Source: Onstottus_B arcticum (GTDB taxonomy: Bacteria > Acidobacteriota > Blastocatellia > UBA7656). From it: 64,000 bases of DNA. The position numbers were made by a program, and so were the translations under genes. Within the stretch, counting starts at the first letter, position 1. Each line of letters opens with the position of its first letter. Under the pieces are notes generated by a model. The model did no database searches. It was given only the letters and a program-made list of their open reading frames with translations, and was not told the origin of the DNA. Below, in pieces: positions 1-8,299 of this stretch. The stretch is taken from assembly GCA_038040485.1 (NCBI GenBank), contig JBBPIE010000019.1:1-64000 (forward strand), read 5' to 3'.

Positions 1-325
1 CTCAAGTTGGCATCAATCAAGAACTCAAAGCCACCGCGAAGCGGTTTAGTTCAACTCTTGACTCTACAGTTTCCGCATAAACTTGGAGACATCTCTTCCT
101 TCCGCATAAAACCTAGCCTGCGTTCGGCTAAGTAACTTCTAGTCATACAGATGTCGATCACTTTGTGAGTTTGCCAGGTATATGCGGATTCCGCATATAC
201 CCGAGCACGACCAGGCTCGCGGCGGGTCGGCGGGACTTCTAACACCCGGCCGTGGTTAAGAACATGACTCCAAATCATCGTCGGTTTCACGTCCTTGTGC
301 CCAAATCAACTTCTGGCGCTCAACG
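1..325. other. Intergenic edge region with a perfect palindrome and matching half-sites
   Basis: I see no convincing gene here. A short minus-strand open frame at 51-290 has no recognisable features and no ribosome-binding site that I can see. The notable element is a perfect 12+1+12 palindrome at 177-201 (GGTATATGCGGA, T, TCCGCATATACC). Its half-site TTCCGCATA recurs at 71-79 and 100-108 in the same orientation. This could be an operator or recombination site, but nothing in the window identifies a protein that would bind it. Confidence 0.4.
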
Positions 326-3052
326 CTAAAGCGTGACGATGACGACGTTGGAGCTCACGCCATCTGCGCTGATCACTTGCACGGTGTTGTCGCCGGTGAC
401 GAGGCCCAGCTTCTTCGCCTTAGCCTTGAGTCTGATCTCAGTTTCTTCGCTGATCGTGATCTTGCTGGTCTTGTCTTCGCCGTTGATCAGCACTCGCGGG
501 GAGTCTCCAAAGCCGCTCCCGGAAATCGTGATCTTCTTCTTCCCGTCCCACGTCGCGGAGTCGATCACTGGGCGCTGGTTGCCCGCAAACTCAAAAGCTC
601 CGCGCCCGTAAGTCCCGACCTGGATCAGCCCGGACTCCTGAGAGGTGAACTGTGTGACGACGACCGGAGGCATTCCGCTGTCGAAGCTGCGCCAGCTCGA
701 ACCCGCGTTTGTTGATCTGAAGACACCGATATCCGTCCCAGCGTAAACGGTGTCGGGAACTACAGGATCGATGAGCAGCGCATTGACTGGGATGTCCGGA
801 AGACCGCTACTGATGTCGGCCCAGGTCTCGCCTGAGTTTGTTGTCTTGAAGATGTGACCGGTGTTGAAGCCCGACGTCGCCAGGTACGCAGACCCCGCAT
901 CGGCCACGTCGATTGCGATGCTGGTGATCGAGCGGTCGGGCAAGCCGTGAGTCACGTCGCTCCAGGTTGTTCCGCCGTCGGTGCTCAGCATGGCTCGGCC
1001 TTGCGCTGATCCGGTGTAGATGACGTTTGTGTTTGAGCGCGCGACGGCAATCGACGACAGCACGTCTCGGCCGCTGGCAGTGGCCCCCTTCGTCAAATCG
1101 AGGTCACCCGCCGGAGCGAACCACGTGTTTCCCAGGTTCGTGCTCAAGAACAAACGCCAACTCCCGAAGTACAACGTCGGATCGACGCCGTTCCCGGTGA
1201 ACGGGGGATAGAAGGCGATGCGGGGGCCGGTGAACGGCTCCCCGAACGAGTCGTTCCACGCAATCTGATTGTCGAACCAATCTCCATTGGCGAAGAAGCG
1301 AAAGATATTGCCGCGGATGTAAGTCACAAACACGGTGCCCGGATCCGATGGGTTGAGCACGACGCGTCCGCCGTCGCCGGTTAGTATCTCGTGCCACCTT
1401 TCGGTGCCAAACGATCGCCTCTGACTTCCGTTGTCCTGAGTTCCGCCGTATGTGAGGTTCCGATCGGTCGGATGAAGCGTCAGCCCGACGAACTGAGTCA
1501 GTGTCATCGATCCGTTGAGTGATTGAAACGAAGCCCCGCCGTCGTTCGACTTCGAGACTCCGCCGTCATTGCCGATGTAAAACTGCTGCGGGTTGCCGGG
1601 CACAAACGCGAACCCGTGCTGATCCGGGTGAGACCTGGAAAGGCCGGGCGCGAAGTTGTCCGGCTGGTCGGCAAACGGAAAGTTGAGAGTCAGATTAGCC
1701 CAGGTGAAGCCGGCGTCAGTGCTCTTGAAGACGTCGCGCGAGCCGAGATAAACGACGTTCGCATCGGCCGGACTCGCGACGATGTATGTGTTGTAGCCGA
1801 ACTGCGCCGTGTCGAACTGGCTGGTGTCCCGATCTGCGAACGAGGCCCCGCCGTCGGTGCTTACACGCAATCGAGCCGAAAAGCTGCCGCCGTTCCATCC
1901 ACCGTAGTACGCGTACAAGATCTGCGGGTTTGCGGGGCTCAAGGCGACTCGAATGTCTCGGCGCATATTGAGATCGAACTGAGCTGTGAACACAACCGAC
2001 CAGGTCGAGCCTCGATCGGTCGAACGGTAAAGACCGAACGCAGGATCGGCGGCCGCATCGATGCGAGACAACCCGAGATAGAGCTTTCGTGAGTCGGCAG
2101 GGTCGATTGCCACGTCGCGCGGCGCGCCCGCAAACAATCGAGTCCAGTTGACCCCGCCGTCTGTCGAGACATAAAGCCCGCTCGAAGTCACTTTTGCGCC
2201 GGATAGCTTCGAGTACTGCGCTACGTAGACTCGATTTGCGTTCTCGGGATCGACTTCTATCTTCGAGATCGTACCGGGTGAGGGCAGCGAGCTGTTGCTC
2301 ACTCGCGACCAGCTCCTGCCTTCGTCGGTCGACTTCAACACGCCGCTCCCAAGATAGCCGGCCTTGGTGTCGCCCATACCGGCATAGACGACCGAAGGAT
2401 TGCTCTTCGAAAAGGAGATGGAGCCGACCGCGAGATCGACTTGATCGTCGCTGACAGGAGCGAAGCTGTTTCCATCGTTGCTCGATCGCCAGATTCCGCC
2501 GGTCGAGCTTCCAGCGATGACGACGTGAGGATTCGAAGGTGAAACCGCTACCGCGTTGATGCGCCCGCTGGTCAGTCCCCAGTTGCCTGAGTACGCGGGC
2601 ACGGTCGGCGCCGGTCCGATCGCTTGCCACCGGTCGGAAGCCGCCGGCTGAACCGAGTTGATCTCAAATCTCTTTCTCGCATTCCAGGCCGCACGGCGAG
2701 CGTCTCGCGGCAAAGCAGTTGAAGGATAAGTCCGTTGAAAGTAGAACCAGTCGTCACGGCCTTCGAGGTCTTCGCGTTCCGGCTCGTCGGGCGCTGCCGG
2801 CGCTAGCGCCGGAGCATTCGACGAGGCGGGCTTGAGCAAGAACGTCCCGCGGCCCGGGGCGGGGAACTGCAAAGAGTATTGAGCGCTAGCTGTCTTTGAC
2901 TGGTTGGTATTCGGCGGATCGGTAGTGGTTCTCGAGGCCGCCGGCTCGACGCGCAGGGCTGCACAGGCAACGAGCGCCAAGCAGATGACGCCCGCCGCGA
3001 AGGCGCGCAGCTTGGGAGATAACGCGTTCTTTGACTTGCCTTCCGAATTCAT
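326..3052 (-). CDS. Secreted Asp-box (sortilin/BNR-type) beta-propeller protein with C-terminal IPT-like domain
   Basis: The product of about 908 residues is probably exported. Its N-terminus has a basic stretch, a hydrophobic core and a possible lipobox (LVAC), so it may be a lipoprotein. From about residue 150 to 820 it carries at least ten Asp-box motifs of the S-T-D-x-G-x-S/T-W type (STDEGRSW, STDGGVNW, STDRGSTW, STDAGFTW, STDGGTTW, STNAGSSW). These are the hallmark of sortilin/Vps10-like and BNR-repeat propellers. The last 80 residues look like an IPT/TIG immunoglobulin fold rich in lysine. Members of this class bind or process extracellular glycans or proteins; the substrate here is unknown. 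The start could be the GTG one codon upstream. No clear Shine-Dalgarno sequence is visible. Confidence 0.85.
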   Translation of the reverse strand: MNSEGKSKNALSPKLRAFAAGVICLALVACAALRVEPAASRTTTDPPNTNQSKTASAQYSLQFPAPGRGTFLLKPASSNAPALAPAAPDEPEREDLEGRDDWFYFQRTYPSTALPRDARRAAWNARKRFEINSVQPAASDRWQAIGPAPTVPAYSGNWGLTSGRINAVAVSPSNPHVVIAGSSTGGIWRSSNDGNSFAPVSDDQVDLAVGSISFSKSNPSVVYAGMGDTKAGYLGSGVLKSTDEGRSWSRVSNSSLPSPGTISKIEVDPENANRVYVAQYSKLSGAKVTSSGLYVSTDGGVNWTRLFAGAPRDVAIDPADSRKLYLGLSRIDAAADPAFGLYRSTDRGSTWSVVFTAQFDLNMRRDIRVALSPANPQILYAYYGGWNGGSFSARLRVSTDGGASFADRDTSQFDTAQFGYNTYIVASPADANVVYLGSRDVFKSTDAGFTWANLTLNFPFADQPDNFAPGLSRSHPDQHGFAFVPGNPQQFYIGNDGGVSKSNDGGASFQSLNGSMTLTQFVGLTLHPTDRNLTYGGTQDNGSQRRSFGTERWHEILTGDGGRVVLNPSDPGTVFVTYIRGNIFRFFANGDWFDNQIAWNDSFGEPFTGPRIAFYPPFTGNGVDPTLYFGSWRLFLSTNLGNTWFAPAGDLDLTKGATASGRDVLSSIAVARSNTNVIYTGSAQGRAMLSTDGGTTWSDVTHGLPDRSITSIAIDVADAGSAYLATSGFNTGHIFKTTNSGETWADISSGLPDIPVNALLIDPVVPDTVYAGTDIGVFRSTNAGSSWRSFDSGMPPVVVTQFTSQESGLIQVGTYGRGAFEFAGNQRPVIDSATWDGKKKITISGSGFGDSPRVLINGEDKTSKITISEETEIRLKAKAKKLGLVTGDNTVQVISADGVSSNVVIVTL

Positions 3053-3298
3053 CACTGCGGATTTGCTGATAGAAACTGCTCGAACAGGATTGAAACTATA
3101 TCACACTGACAGAGGCCTGACGGGAGAGAACCCCCTTGGTGTTGCTCCAGGCCAGCTCGTTCAAGCCGGTGCAACAACGCCGTCCCGAGTTGCCGCACCT
3201 TGCGAATGCGCTAGTGGCTCGTTACCCTAGGGACTCGGCAGAAAGACTGCTACTCAAACTAATACTGCTAGCCAGGCCCAAGTAGACTTGGAGGACGA

Positions 3299-3631
3299 AT
3301 GGTAGTTTCGAAGATCACTCCCACCGAGATAACGCAAATGGTGAATCGGATAGTGGACCAGTTCAATCCCGAGAAGATCATTCTCTTCGGGTCTCATGCG
3401 CGCGGCACAGCCGGACCCGATAGTGATGCTGATCTGCTGGTCGTAATGCCCGTTGAGGGATCGAAACGAAGGCAAGCCACGGAGATCGACCTGGCTTTGT
3501 TTGGAATTGATATGCCTGCCGACATCGTGGTAGTTACGCCAGAAGAATTGGAGAGACAGAAGGACGTGATCCGCACGTTTGTCCATCCGGCAGTACGCGA
3601 GGGACGGGTGGTTTATGAACGAGAGTCCTGA
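3299..3631 (+). CDS. MNT-family minimal nucleotidyltransferase (MntA-like antitoxin)
   Basis: This 110-residue protein has the pol-beta-fold signature GSHARGTAGPDSDAD, matching the GSx10DxD active site of minimal nucleotidyltransferases, with a further acidic residue after the central strand. A GGAGGA ribosome-binding site precedes the ATG. The family typically pairs with a HEPN protein: in characterised HepT-MntA systems the HEPN partner is an RNase toxin and MNT inactivates it by adding AMP. The HEPN frame overlaps the end of this gene by 17 bases, as expected of such an operon, but it is interrupted. The active-site residues of this gene look intact. Confidence 0.85.
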   Translation: MVVSKITPTEITQMVNRIVDQFNPEKIILFGSHARGTAGPDSDADLLVVMPVEGSKRRQATEIDLALFGIDMPADIVVVTPEELERQKDVIRTFVHPAVREGRVVYERES

Positions 3632-4037
3632 AACGATTCGCTCCGTTCGCCGGTGGGTAGAGAAGGCGTAACACGATCTCATAACAGCCGAACACACGCT
3701 CACGCTGGAGGAGAACTGTCCGCTTGACACCATCTGCTTTCACACCCAGCAGTGCGCGGAAAAGTACATAAAGGCCTTCCTAGCCCAGCAGTCGATTGGT
3801 TTTCCTAAGACCCATGATTTGCGCTTGCTGATGCAGTTGATCCCCTTGGACCTTTCGCTTCTTGGGTTGGACATCGCCGAAGTGCTGAAACTTAATCGCT
3901 ACGCGATTGAAGCCCGCTATCCTGGCGAATGGGAGCCCATCACGCGCGAAGAAACACAGCAAGCAGTGGCCGTCGCAAAGACGGTGCGCGAGGCTGTCAG
4001 GAAGCATTTGCGCGAAGATGTGCTCGATGAGACGTAG
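3615..4037 (+). pseudogene. HEPN-domain protein interrupted by an in-frame TAA
   Basis: Reading from the ATG at 3615, the frame encodes a 140-residue HEPN protein (PF05168-like) except for a TAA stop at 3669-3671, codon 19. The text around it reads RRWVEKA-stop-HDLITAEHTL, where family members commonly have W-x-x-K-A-E-x-D-L, so one G-to-T change (GAA to TAA) explains the break. Downstream the frame stays open to 4037 with family features such as QQCAEKYIKAFL and KTHDLR. Translation could restart only at the ATG at 3819, losing the first half of the helical bundle. It overlaps the MNT gene by 17 bases. A sequencing or assembly error is the alternative. Confidence 0.8.
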
Positions 4038-4067
4038 ACGATCACCAGAGATCGGATTCAGCGCAGC

Positions 4068-5741
4068 TCACATATTCCGATAGTTCGGGCCGCCGCCGCC
4101 TTCCGGCGGAACCCAGTTGATAATCTGGTAGGGGTCCATGATGTCGCAGGTCTTGCAGTGCACGCAGTTTGAAAAGTTTATCTGAAGCCGCTTCTTTTCC
4201 TCGCCCGCTTCCACCATCTCGTACACGTTCGCCGGGCAGAAGTTCTGGCAAGGATTGCCGTACTCCTCGACGCAACGCCCGACGCAGATGTCGAAGTCGA
4301 GAACCTTTAAGTGAGAAGGCTGGTCTTCATCGTGATGGGTGCTCGAGTAGTAAACGTCAGTCAGTTTGTCGATCGTCAGCGCTCCGTCATACTTCAAATC
4401 CGCGTAGCGGTTCTTGTCGTTAGACTTCAGCTTTGTGAGATGCTCGTGGCCAGCTTTGATGGGAAGCCTCACCGGGAGGCGCCCACCGGTCAGGGTCGAG
4501 ACGCCTGCAATCGCCAGCCCGGCGAGCCGCCCGCGGTCAAACGCTTGATGGAAGTTTCGCGCCTTGTAAAGCTCTCTCCCGATGTAACTTTCTTTGAGCT
4601 TGGCATCAAATCCGGAAAGCGCCGCGCGTGTGAAATCATTCTTGATCAGCGCTTCGAGTATAGTCTCAGCGGCGAGCATTCCCGCTTTGATGGCCGTGTG
4701 AATGCCTTTCAGCCGCTCGCCGTTCAACATGCCTCCGGAGTCGCCGATGATCATCACTCCATCGGAAGTCAACTGCGGCATCGTGTACCAGCCACCGACA
4801 GGCATCGCCTTCGCGCCGTAACGAACCAGCTTGCCGCCCTTCAGCAACTCGCTTATTAAAGGGTGAGTCTTGAAGCGTTGAAACTCGTGATGAGGATCGA
4901 TATTCGGATCTCGATAGTCCAATCCCACTGCGAGACCGATGTCGATGATTCGGTCGCGCATCCCGTACACCCATGAGCCGCCGAACGTGTGCGAGTCGAG
5001 TGGCCAGCCTAGCGTATGGATGACCGAGCCGGCAGGGAAGCGATCGTCCGGCATCTCCCACAGCTCCTTGATCCCGACGGAATAGACTTGAGGATCGCTC
5101 TCGCGGTCGAGCCTCAAGCGGCTGACCAGTTGTTTGGTGAGCGAGCCGCGGACGCCTTCGCCGAGTACTGTGACTTTCGCGACTATGTCGACGCCAGGCT
5201 CGAAGTTCGGCTTCTGGTTGCCCGACTTGTCGATGCCTTTGTCCCCGGTTCGCACGCCGGTAACTCGGTCGCCATCGTAAAGCATCTCCGAGCCGGGAAA
5301 CTCAGGGAAGATGTTCACGCCGGCCGCTTCGCACTTCTCTCCGAGCCAGCGAGTTAGTTTGTTGATTGAGACAACGAAGTTGCCGTGGTTCTTCAACGGC
5401 GGGGGAATGACAGGTGTCGGAAACTTTCCGCGCTCAGTCAGGAAGTAGACGTGCTCGTCGCCGACCGGCGCTTCAAGCGGCGCGTCCTTCTCGAAGTCCG
5501 GAATCAGCTCGCGCAAGCTGATCGGATCGAGCACCGCGCCTGACAATTGGTGTCCCCCGATCTCGGCGGCTTTTTCGATTACCGAGATATTGATCTCGTC
5601 GAGTCGTCCGGCCCCCGTCTGTTTCGCTTGATCGTTGTGAGCCTTGATGAGATTGGAGAGATGGAACGCACAGGAGAGGTTGGCTGGTCCCGCTCCGACG
5701 AGCAGGACATCCATTTCGAGTTGTTCTCTTTCAACCGTCAT
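4068..5741 (-). CDS. Electron transfer flavoprotein-ubiquinone oxidoreductase (ETF-QO)
   Basis: This 557-residue membrane-associated flavoprotein passes electrons from reduced ETF to the quinone pool. Near the N-terminus it has the FAD dinucleotide motif LLVGAGPANLSC. A second FAD-domain motif, GVMIIGDSGGMLNGERLKG, lies in the middle. The C-terminus carries the ferredoxin-like 4Fe-4S region, with CQNFCPANVYE followed by CVHCKTCDI. I chose the ATG at 5741 because it gives the usual short N-terminus before the FAD motif; an open frame extends 28 codons upstream without family features. It lies on the same strand as etfA and etfB, separated by a repeat and a small gene, and probably works with them in acyl-CoA or amino-acid oxidation. 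Confidence 0.95.
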   Translation of the reverse strand: MTVEREQLEMDVLLVGAGPANLSCAFHLSNLIKAHNDQAKQTGAGRLDEINISVIEKAAEIGGHQLSGAVLDPISLRELIPDFEKDAPLEAPVGDEHVYFLTERGKFPTPVIPPPLKNHGNFVVSINKLTRWLGEKCEAAGVNIFPEFPGSEMLYDGDRVTGVRTGDKGIDKSGNQKPNFEPGVDIVAKVTVLGEGVRGSLTKQLVSRLRLDRESDPQVYSVGIKELWEMPDDRFPAGSVIHTLGWPLDSHTFGGSWVYGMRDRIIDIGLAVGLDYRDPNIDPHHEFQRFKTHPLISELLKGGKLVRYGAKAMPVGGWYTMPQLTSDGVMIIGDSGGMLNGERLKGIHTAIKAGMLAAETILEALIKNDFTRAALSGFDAKLKESYIGRELYKARNFHQAFDRGRLAGLAIAGVSTLTGGRLPVRLPIKAGHEHLTKLKSNDKNRYADLKYDGALTIDKLTDVYYSSTHHDEDQPSHLKVLDFDICVGRCVEEYGNPCQNFCPANVYEMVEAGEEKKRLQINFSNCVHCKTCDIMDPYQIINWVPPEGGGGPNYRNM

Positions 5742-5790
5742 ATCGTCTCGTTTGAATGAATCTATGGCTGGGCATCGGCATGTCCCCAGG

Positions 5791-5919
5791 AGGCTGCTGA
5801 AAACCGCTTCCCGCCACCTGACCACGAAGGAGTACTAAGCGCAGGTTGTGCGGCTCAGTTGATGTCGCGAGGCTTTGTGGCCTTGAGTCTTAGTGGCGTG
5901 AGCGGTTTTCCAGCAGTCT
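5791..5919. repeat. Inverted-repeat element upstream of the ETF-QO gene
   Basis: The ends at 5791-5808 and 5901-5919 are inverted copies (AGGCTGCTGAAAACCGCT against AGCGGTTTTCCAGCAGTCT) with one mismatch and one bulge. The interior also shows partial inversion: ACCACGAAG...ACTAAG on the left and CTTTGTGG...CTTAGTGG on the right. The element has the two-armed layout of the other intergenic repeats in this window. It sits between the small coiled-coil gene and ETF-QO, so it may act as an operon-internal hairpin. Confidence 0.6.
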
Positions 5920-5935
5920 CCCGGATCACAGCGGG

Positions 5936-6259
5936 CTATTGGTTTCTACCGTTCTGATTCTCGCTGATGTAGCGCTCGACCACGAGAATGAACGCGTCCA
6001 TTCGCTTCGCAAGCTCGCCCAACTCTTCGTCCGTCTTGAGTTGCGCCGCAACTAATTCTGCTACTTTTGCGTCGGTTCGGATCTGGCCTTCCATTACTCG
6101 GCCCACCATCCCGGTCACGGCGATGACAGCCTCTCCGAGGGTTCCTAGTTGTAGTTGGAATTTGAGTTGTGCGTACCTAATCTGGTCCATCTCCACCGCA
6201 AACTTAGCGTGATGATCGACGAGAAACTCGATCGAGCGTTGCATTTCTTCAGGCGTCAT
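5936..6259 (-). CDS. Small coiled-coil hypothetical protein
   Basis: This 107-residue protein has no recognised catalytic domain. It begins MTPEEMQRSIEFLVDHHAKF and continues as a predicted long helix and coiled coil with heptad-like hydrophobics. It contains a short hydrophobic patch (GTLGEAVIAVTGMVGRVM) and ends in a polar VERYISENQNGRNQ tail. A strong GGAGGAG Shine-Dalgarno sequence lies directly upstream of the ATG, supporting expression. It sits between etfA and the ETF-QO gene on the same strand, but nothing in its sequence ties it to electron transfer. It could be an assembly or scaffold protein, or simply a passenger. Confidence 0.7.
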   Translation of the reverse strand: MTPEEMQRSIEFLVDHHAKFAVEMDQIRYAQLKFQLQLGTLGEAVIAVTGMVGRVMEGQIRTDAKVAELVAAQLKTDEELGELAKRMDAFILVVERYISENQNGRNQ

Positions 6260-6347
6260 AAAGCTCCTCCGATGTTTTGGCGGTTGCCCACGAAACCGTC
6301 CAGTCGCAGCCTACCAAAAACTGATTCTCGGAGCCAACCGTTTGGAG

Positions 6348-7343
6348 CTACGACTCGCTCTTGACCTTCAGCACTTCGGCGGTCAGGGCGGGCACGATCT
6401 CGAAGAGGTCGCCAACGATCCCGTAGTCGGCAATGTCGAAGATCGGCGCCTCGGGGTCTTTGTTGATGGCGACGATGGTCTGCGAGTTCTTCATCCCGAC
6501 GACGTGCTGGATGGCGCCTGATATGCCGACTGCGAGATAGAGTTTCGGTGCTACGGTTTGTCCGGAGCTTCCGATCTGGCGATCCATCGGCAGCCACTCG
6601 TTGTCGCAGATCGGCCGCGACGCCGCAATCTCGGCCCCGAGCGCGTCGGCAAGCTTTTGAACTAGTTCGATGTTTTCCTGGCTCTTGATTCCGCGTCCGA
6701 CCGCGACGATCAGCGGAGCTTGAGTAAGATCGACGGCTTGTTTGGCCTCCTGGAACTTCGCTTCGGGCTGCGTTCGAATTTGAGTGTCCGAGAGGTTGAC
6801 GCTAAGCGCATTGATCGGACAAGGCGAGTCCCCGGCTTCAGCTTTGTCCGCGCGATACGAGCCCGCCTGAAACGAAGCGAGCGCTGGAGGTGCGCTGATA
6901 ACTCGCACGTCGGTGTTCAGCTTGCCCTGAAAGACCTGCCTGGTGAAGATGACGTCGCCTCCGTCAACTCTAAAGCCGACGCAGTCCGTGACAAAGGTCT
7001 TGCCAAGCTGTGCGGCAAGCCTGGGCGCGAAGTCACGCACTTGATAAGTGTGGCTGAAGATCACCAGCCGAGGCGCGAGTTGTTCGATCGCCTGCTTCGA
7101 TGCGCTTACGTAGCCATCGGGCGTGTACTCGGCGAGCTTGTCGTCCTCGATGGTGTAGACGGCTTCAAGCTTTTTTGCGGCGATCTCCGCTGCGACGCTG
7201 GACACGGACTTGCCGAGAACGACAGCAGCGACCTTTTCGCCGGTTTGTGAGGCAATGCCTTGCGCCGCGACTAGCGCTTCAAGCGACGTGCGGTTCAGCA
7301 CGCCGTCGCGCTGTTCGATGAAAAGTAAAATTCCCTGACTCAT
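6348..7343 (-). CDS. etfA: Electron transfer flavoprotein subunit alpha
   Basis: This 331-residue subunit carries the FAD of the ETF heterodimer. The C-terminal FAD-binding domain is clear (YLAVGISGAIQHVVGMKN, then INKDPEAPIFDIADYGIVGD). The N-terminal half has the ETF alpha/beta nucleotide-binding-like fold beginning ILLFIEQRDGVL. I placed the start at the ATG at 7343 (MSQGILLF); upstream codons read through a repeat and are unlikely to be translated. It follows etfB on the minus strand across an 80-base gap filled by a period-7 inverted repeat. With EtfB it accepts electrons from acyl-CoA dehydrogenases and hands them to ETF-QO. Confidence 0.96.
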   Translation of the reverse strand: MSQGILLFIEQRDGVLNRTSLEALVAAQGIASQTGEKVAAVVLGKSVSSVAAEIAAKKLEAVYTIEDDKLAEYTPDGYVSASKQAIEQLAPRLVIFSHTYQVRDFAPRLAAQLGKTFVTDCVGFRVDGGDVIFTRQVFQGKLNTDVRVISAPPALASFQAGSYRADKAEAGDSPCPINALSVNLSDTQIRTQPEAKFQEAKQAVDLTQAPLIVAVGRGIKSQENIELVQKLADALGAEIAASRPICDNEWLPMDRQIGSSGQTVAPKLYLAVGISGAIQHVVGMKNSQTIVAINKDPEAPIFDIADYGIVGDLFEIVPALTAEVLKVKSES

Positions 7344-7357
7344 CTTGTACCCCAATC

Positions 7358-7424
7358 GATTGCGGATTTCGGATTGCGGATTGCGGATTCGCATGCGGAG
7401 ATCCGCAATCCGCAATCGGCAATC
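7358..7424. repeat. Period-7 inverted repeat between etfB and etfA
   Basis: Four to five tandem heptamers of the form GGATTGC/GGATTTC run from 7358 to about 7390. They are followed by the inverted form (CCGCAATCCGCAATC) up to 7424. The arms can form a hairpin in DNA or RNA. The element fills the gap between two co-directional operon genes and reaches the etfB stop codon. Similar period-7 arms occur at 11905-11988 and 51911-52078. Confidence 0.75.
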
Positions 7425-8205
7425 AAAACACTCTTGCTTCGAAGCGCAGCTTTTCGACTAACTTCGCGGCCGCTTCGGATGGCTTGCCTTCGATGATTTC
7501 GGTGCGCTTGGTCTTCTCGGGCAGGTAAGCGCGGTCGACGACCTGGCCCGGCTTCAAGTCCTCAGCCGTGAGACCGAGGTCGGCGGCTTTGACCTCGCGA
7601 ATCTCTTTCTTCTTAGCCGCCATTATGCCCTTGAGCGTGGCGTACCGAAGCTGGTTGATGCCGGACTGGATAGTGAGCAGCGCCGGCATCGACATCTTCA
7701 CCCACTGAAACCATCCGCTCTCAAGCTCGCGTTTGACGCGCACGGCCGCGTCTTCCGGCTGCACTTCCATCACGATCGTCGCGCTTGGAAGCCCAAGCCT
7801 TTCAGCGATGATCAACCCGACTTGCGCGAAGCCGTAGTCATCCGACTGAAGTCCCGTGAAGATCAAATCGTACTTTTCGTCCTTGAGAGCGGCGGCAATT
7901 GCGCGGGCGATTCCGTCTGCGTCTGTTGCGGAGTCGAACAGAGGATCCTGAAGATGAATCGCGCGGTCGGCGCCTTTCGCGAGCGCTTCTTTGATCGACT
8001 GGCGCACGCGCTCAGGCCCGAGGGAGATGACTATGACCTCGCCGCCATGCTTCTCCTTTTGCCGCAGCGCCTCTTCGAGCGCATACGCGTCCGCCTCGCT
8101 CATCTCGTAGCTGATGTCGCGGTAGTCTATCCATTTCTGGTCGCCCCCGATCCGTAAGATCGAATCCTTCTTGGGAACCTGCTTCAAGCAAACGACTATG
8201 TTCAT
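7423..8205 (-). CDS. etfB: Electron transfer flavoprotein subunit beta
   Basis: This 260-residue beta subunit of ETF binds AMP and docks with dehydrogenase partners. Family features include the start MNIVVCLKQVPKKD, the DAYALEEALRQKE helix, the conserved AMP-site region LIFTGLQSDDYGFAQVG, and the recognition-loop-like stretch near residues 190-200 (LRYATLKGIMAAKKKEI). Length is normal. It is the first gene of the minus-strand ETF group and is followed by a repeat and then etfA. Downstream of fabF only 94 bases separate the two operons, so some read-through from fabF is possible. Confidence 0.96.
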   Translation of the reverse strand: MNIVVCLKQVPKKDSILRIGGDQKWIDYRDISYEMSEADAYALEEALRQKEKHGGEVIVISLGPERVRQSIKEALAKGADRAIHLQDPLFDSATDADGIARAIAAALKDEKYDLIFTGLQSDDYGFAQVGLIIAERLGLPSATIVMEVQPEDAAVRVKRELESGWFQWVKMSMPALLTIQSGINQLRYATLKGIMAAKKKEIREVKAADLGLTAEDLKPGQVVDRAYLPEKTKRTEIIEGKPSEAAAKLVEKLRFEARVF

Positions 8206-8299
8206 ATGGCTTCCTGATCAAGTTGTAGTGCGAAACTCTGCTTGCCGAACTGCGCGGCAAATCTAAGGATGGCTTCTGACACGTGCCGTCGGTGATTTC

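Noticed and set aside
51..290. Minus-strand 79-codon open frame at the left edge
   Set aside because: No ribosome-binding site or domain that I can see; part of it is the palindrome at 177-201.
1716..2630. Long open frame inside the propeller gene in another frame
   Set aside because: A shadow frame produced by high GC third positions; very Arg/Ser-rich with no domain.
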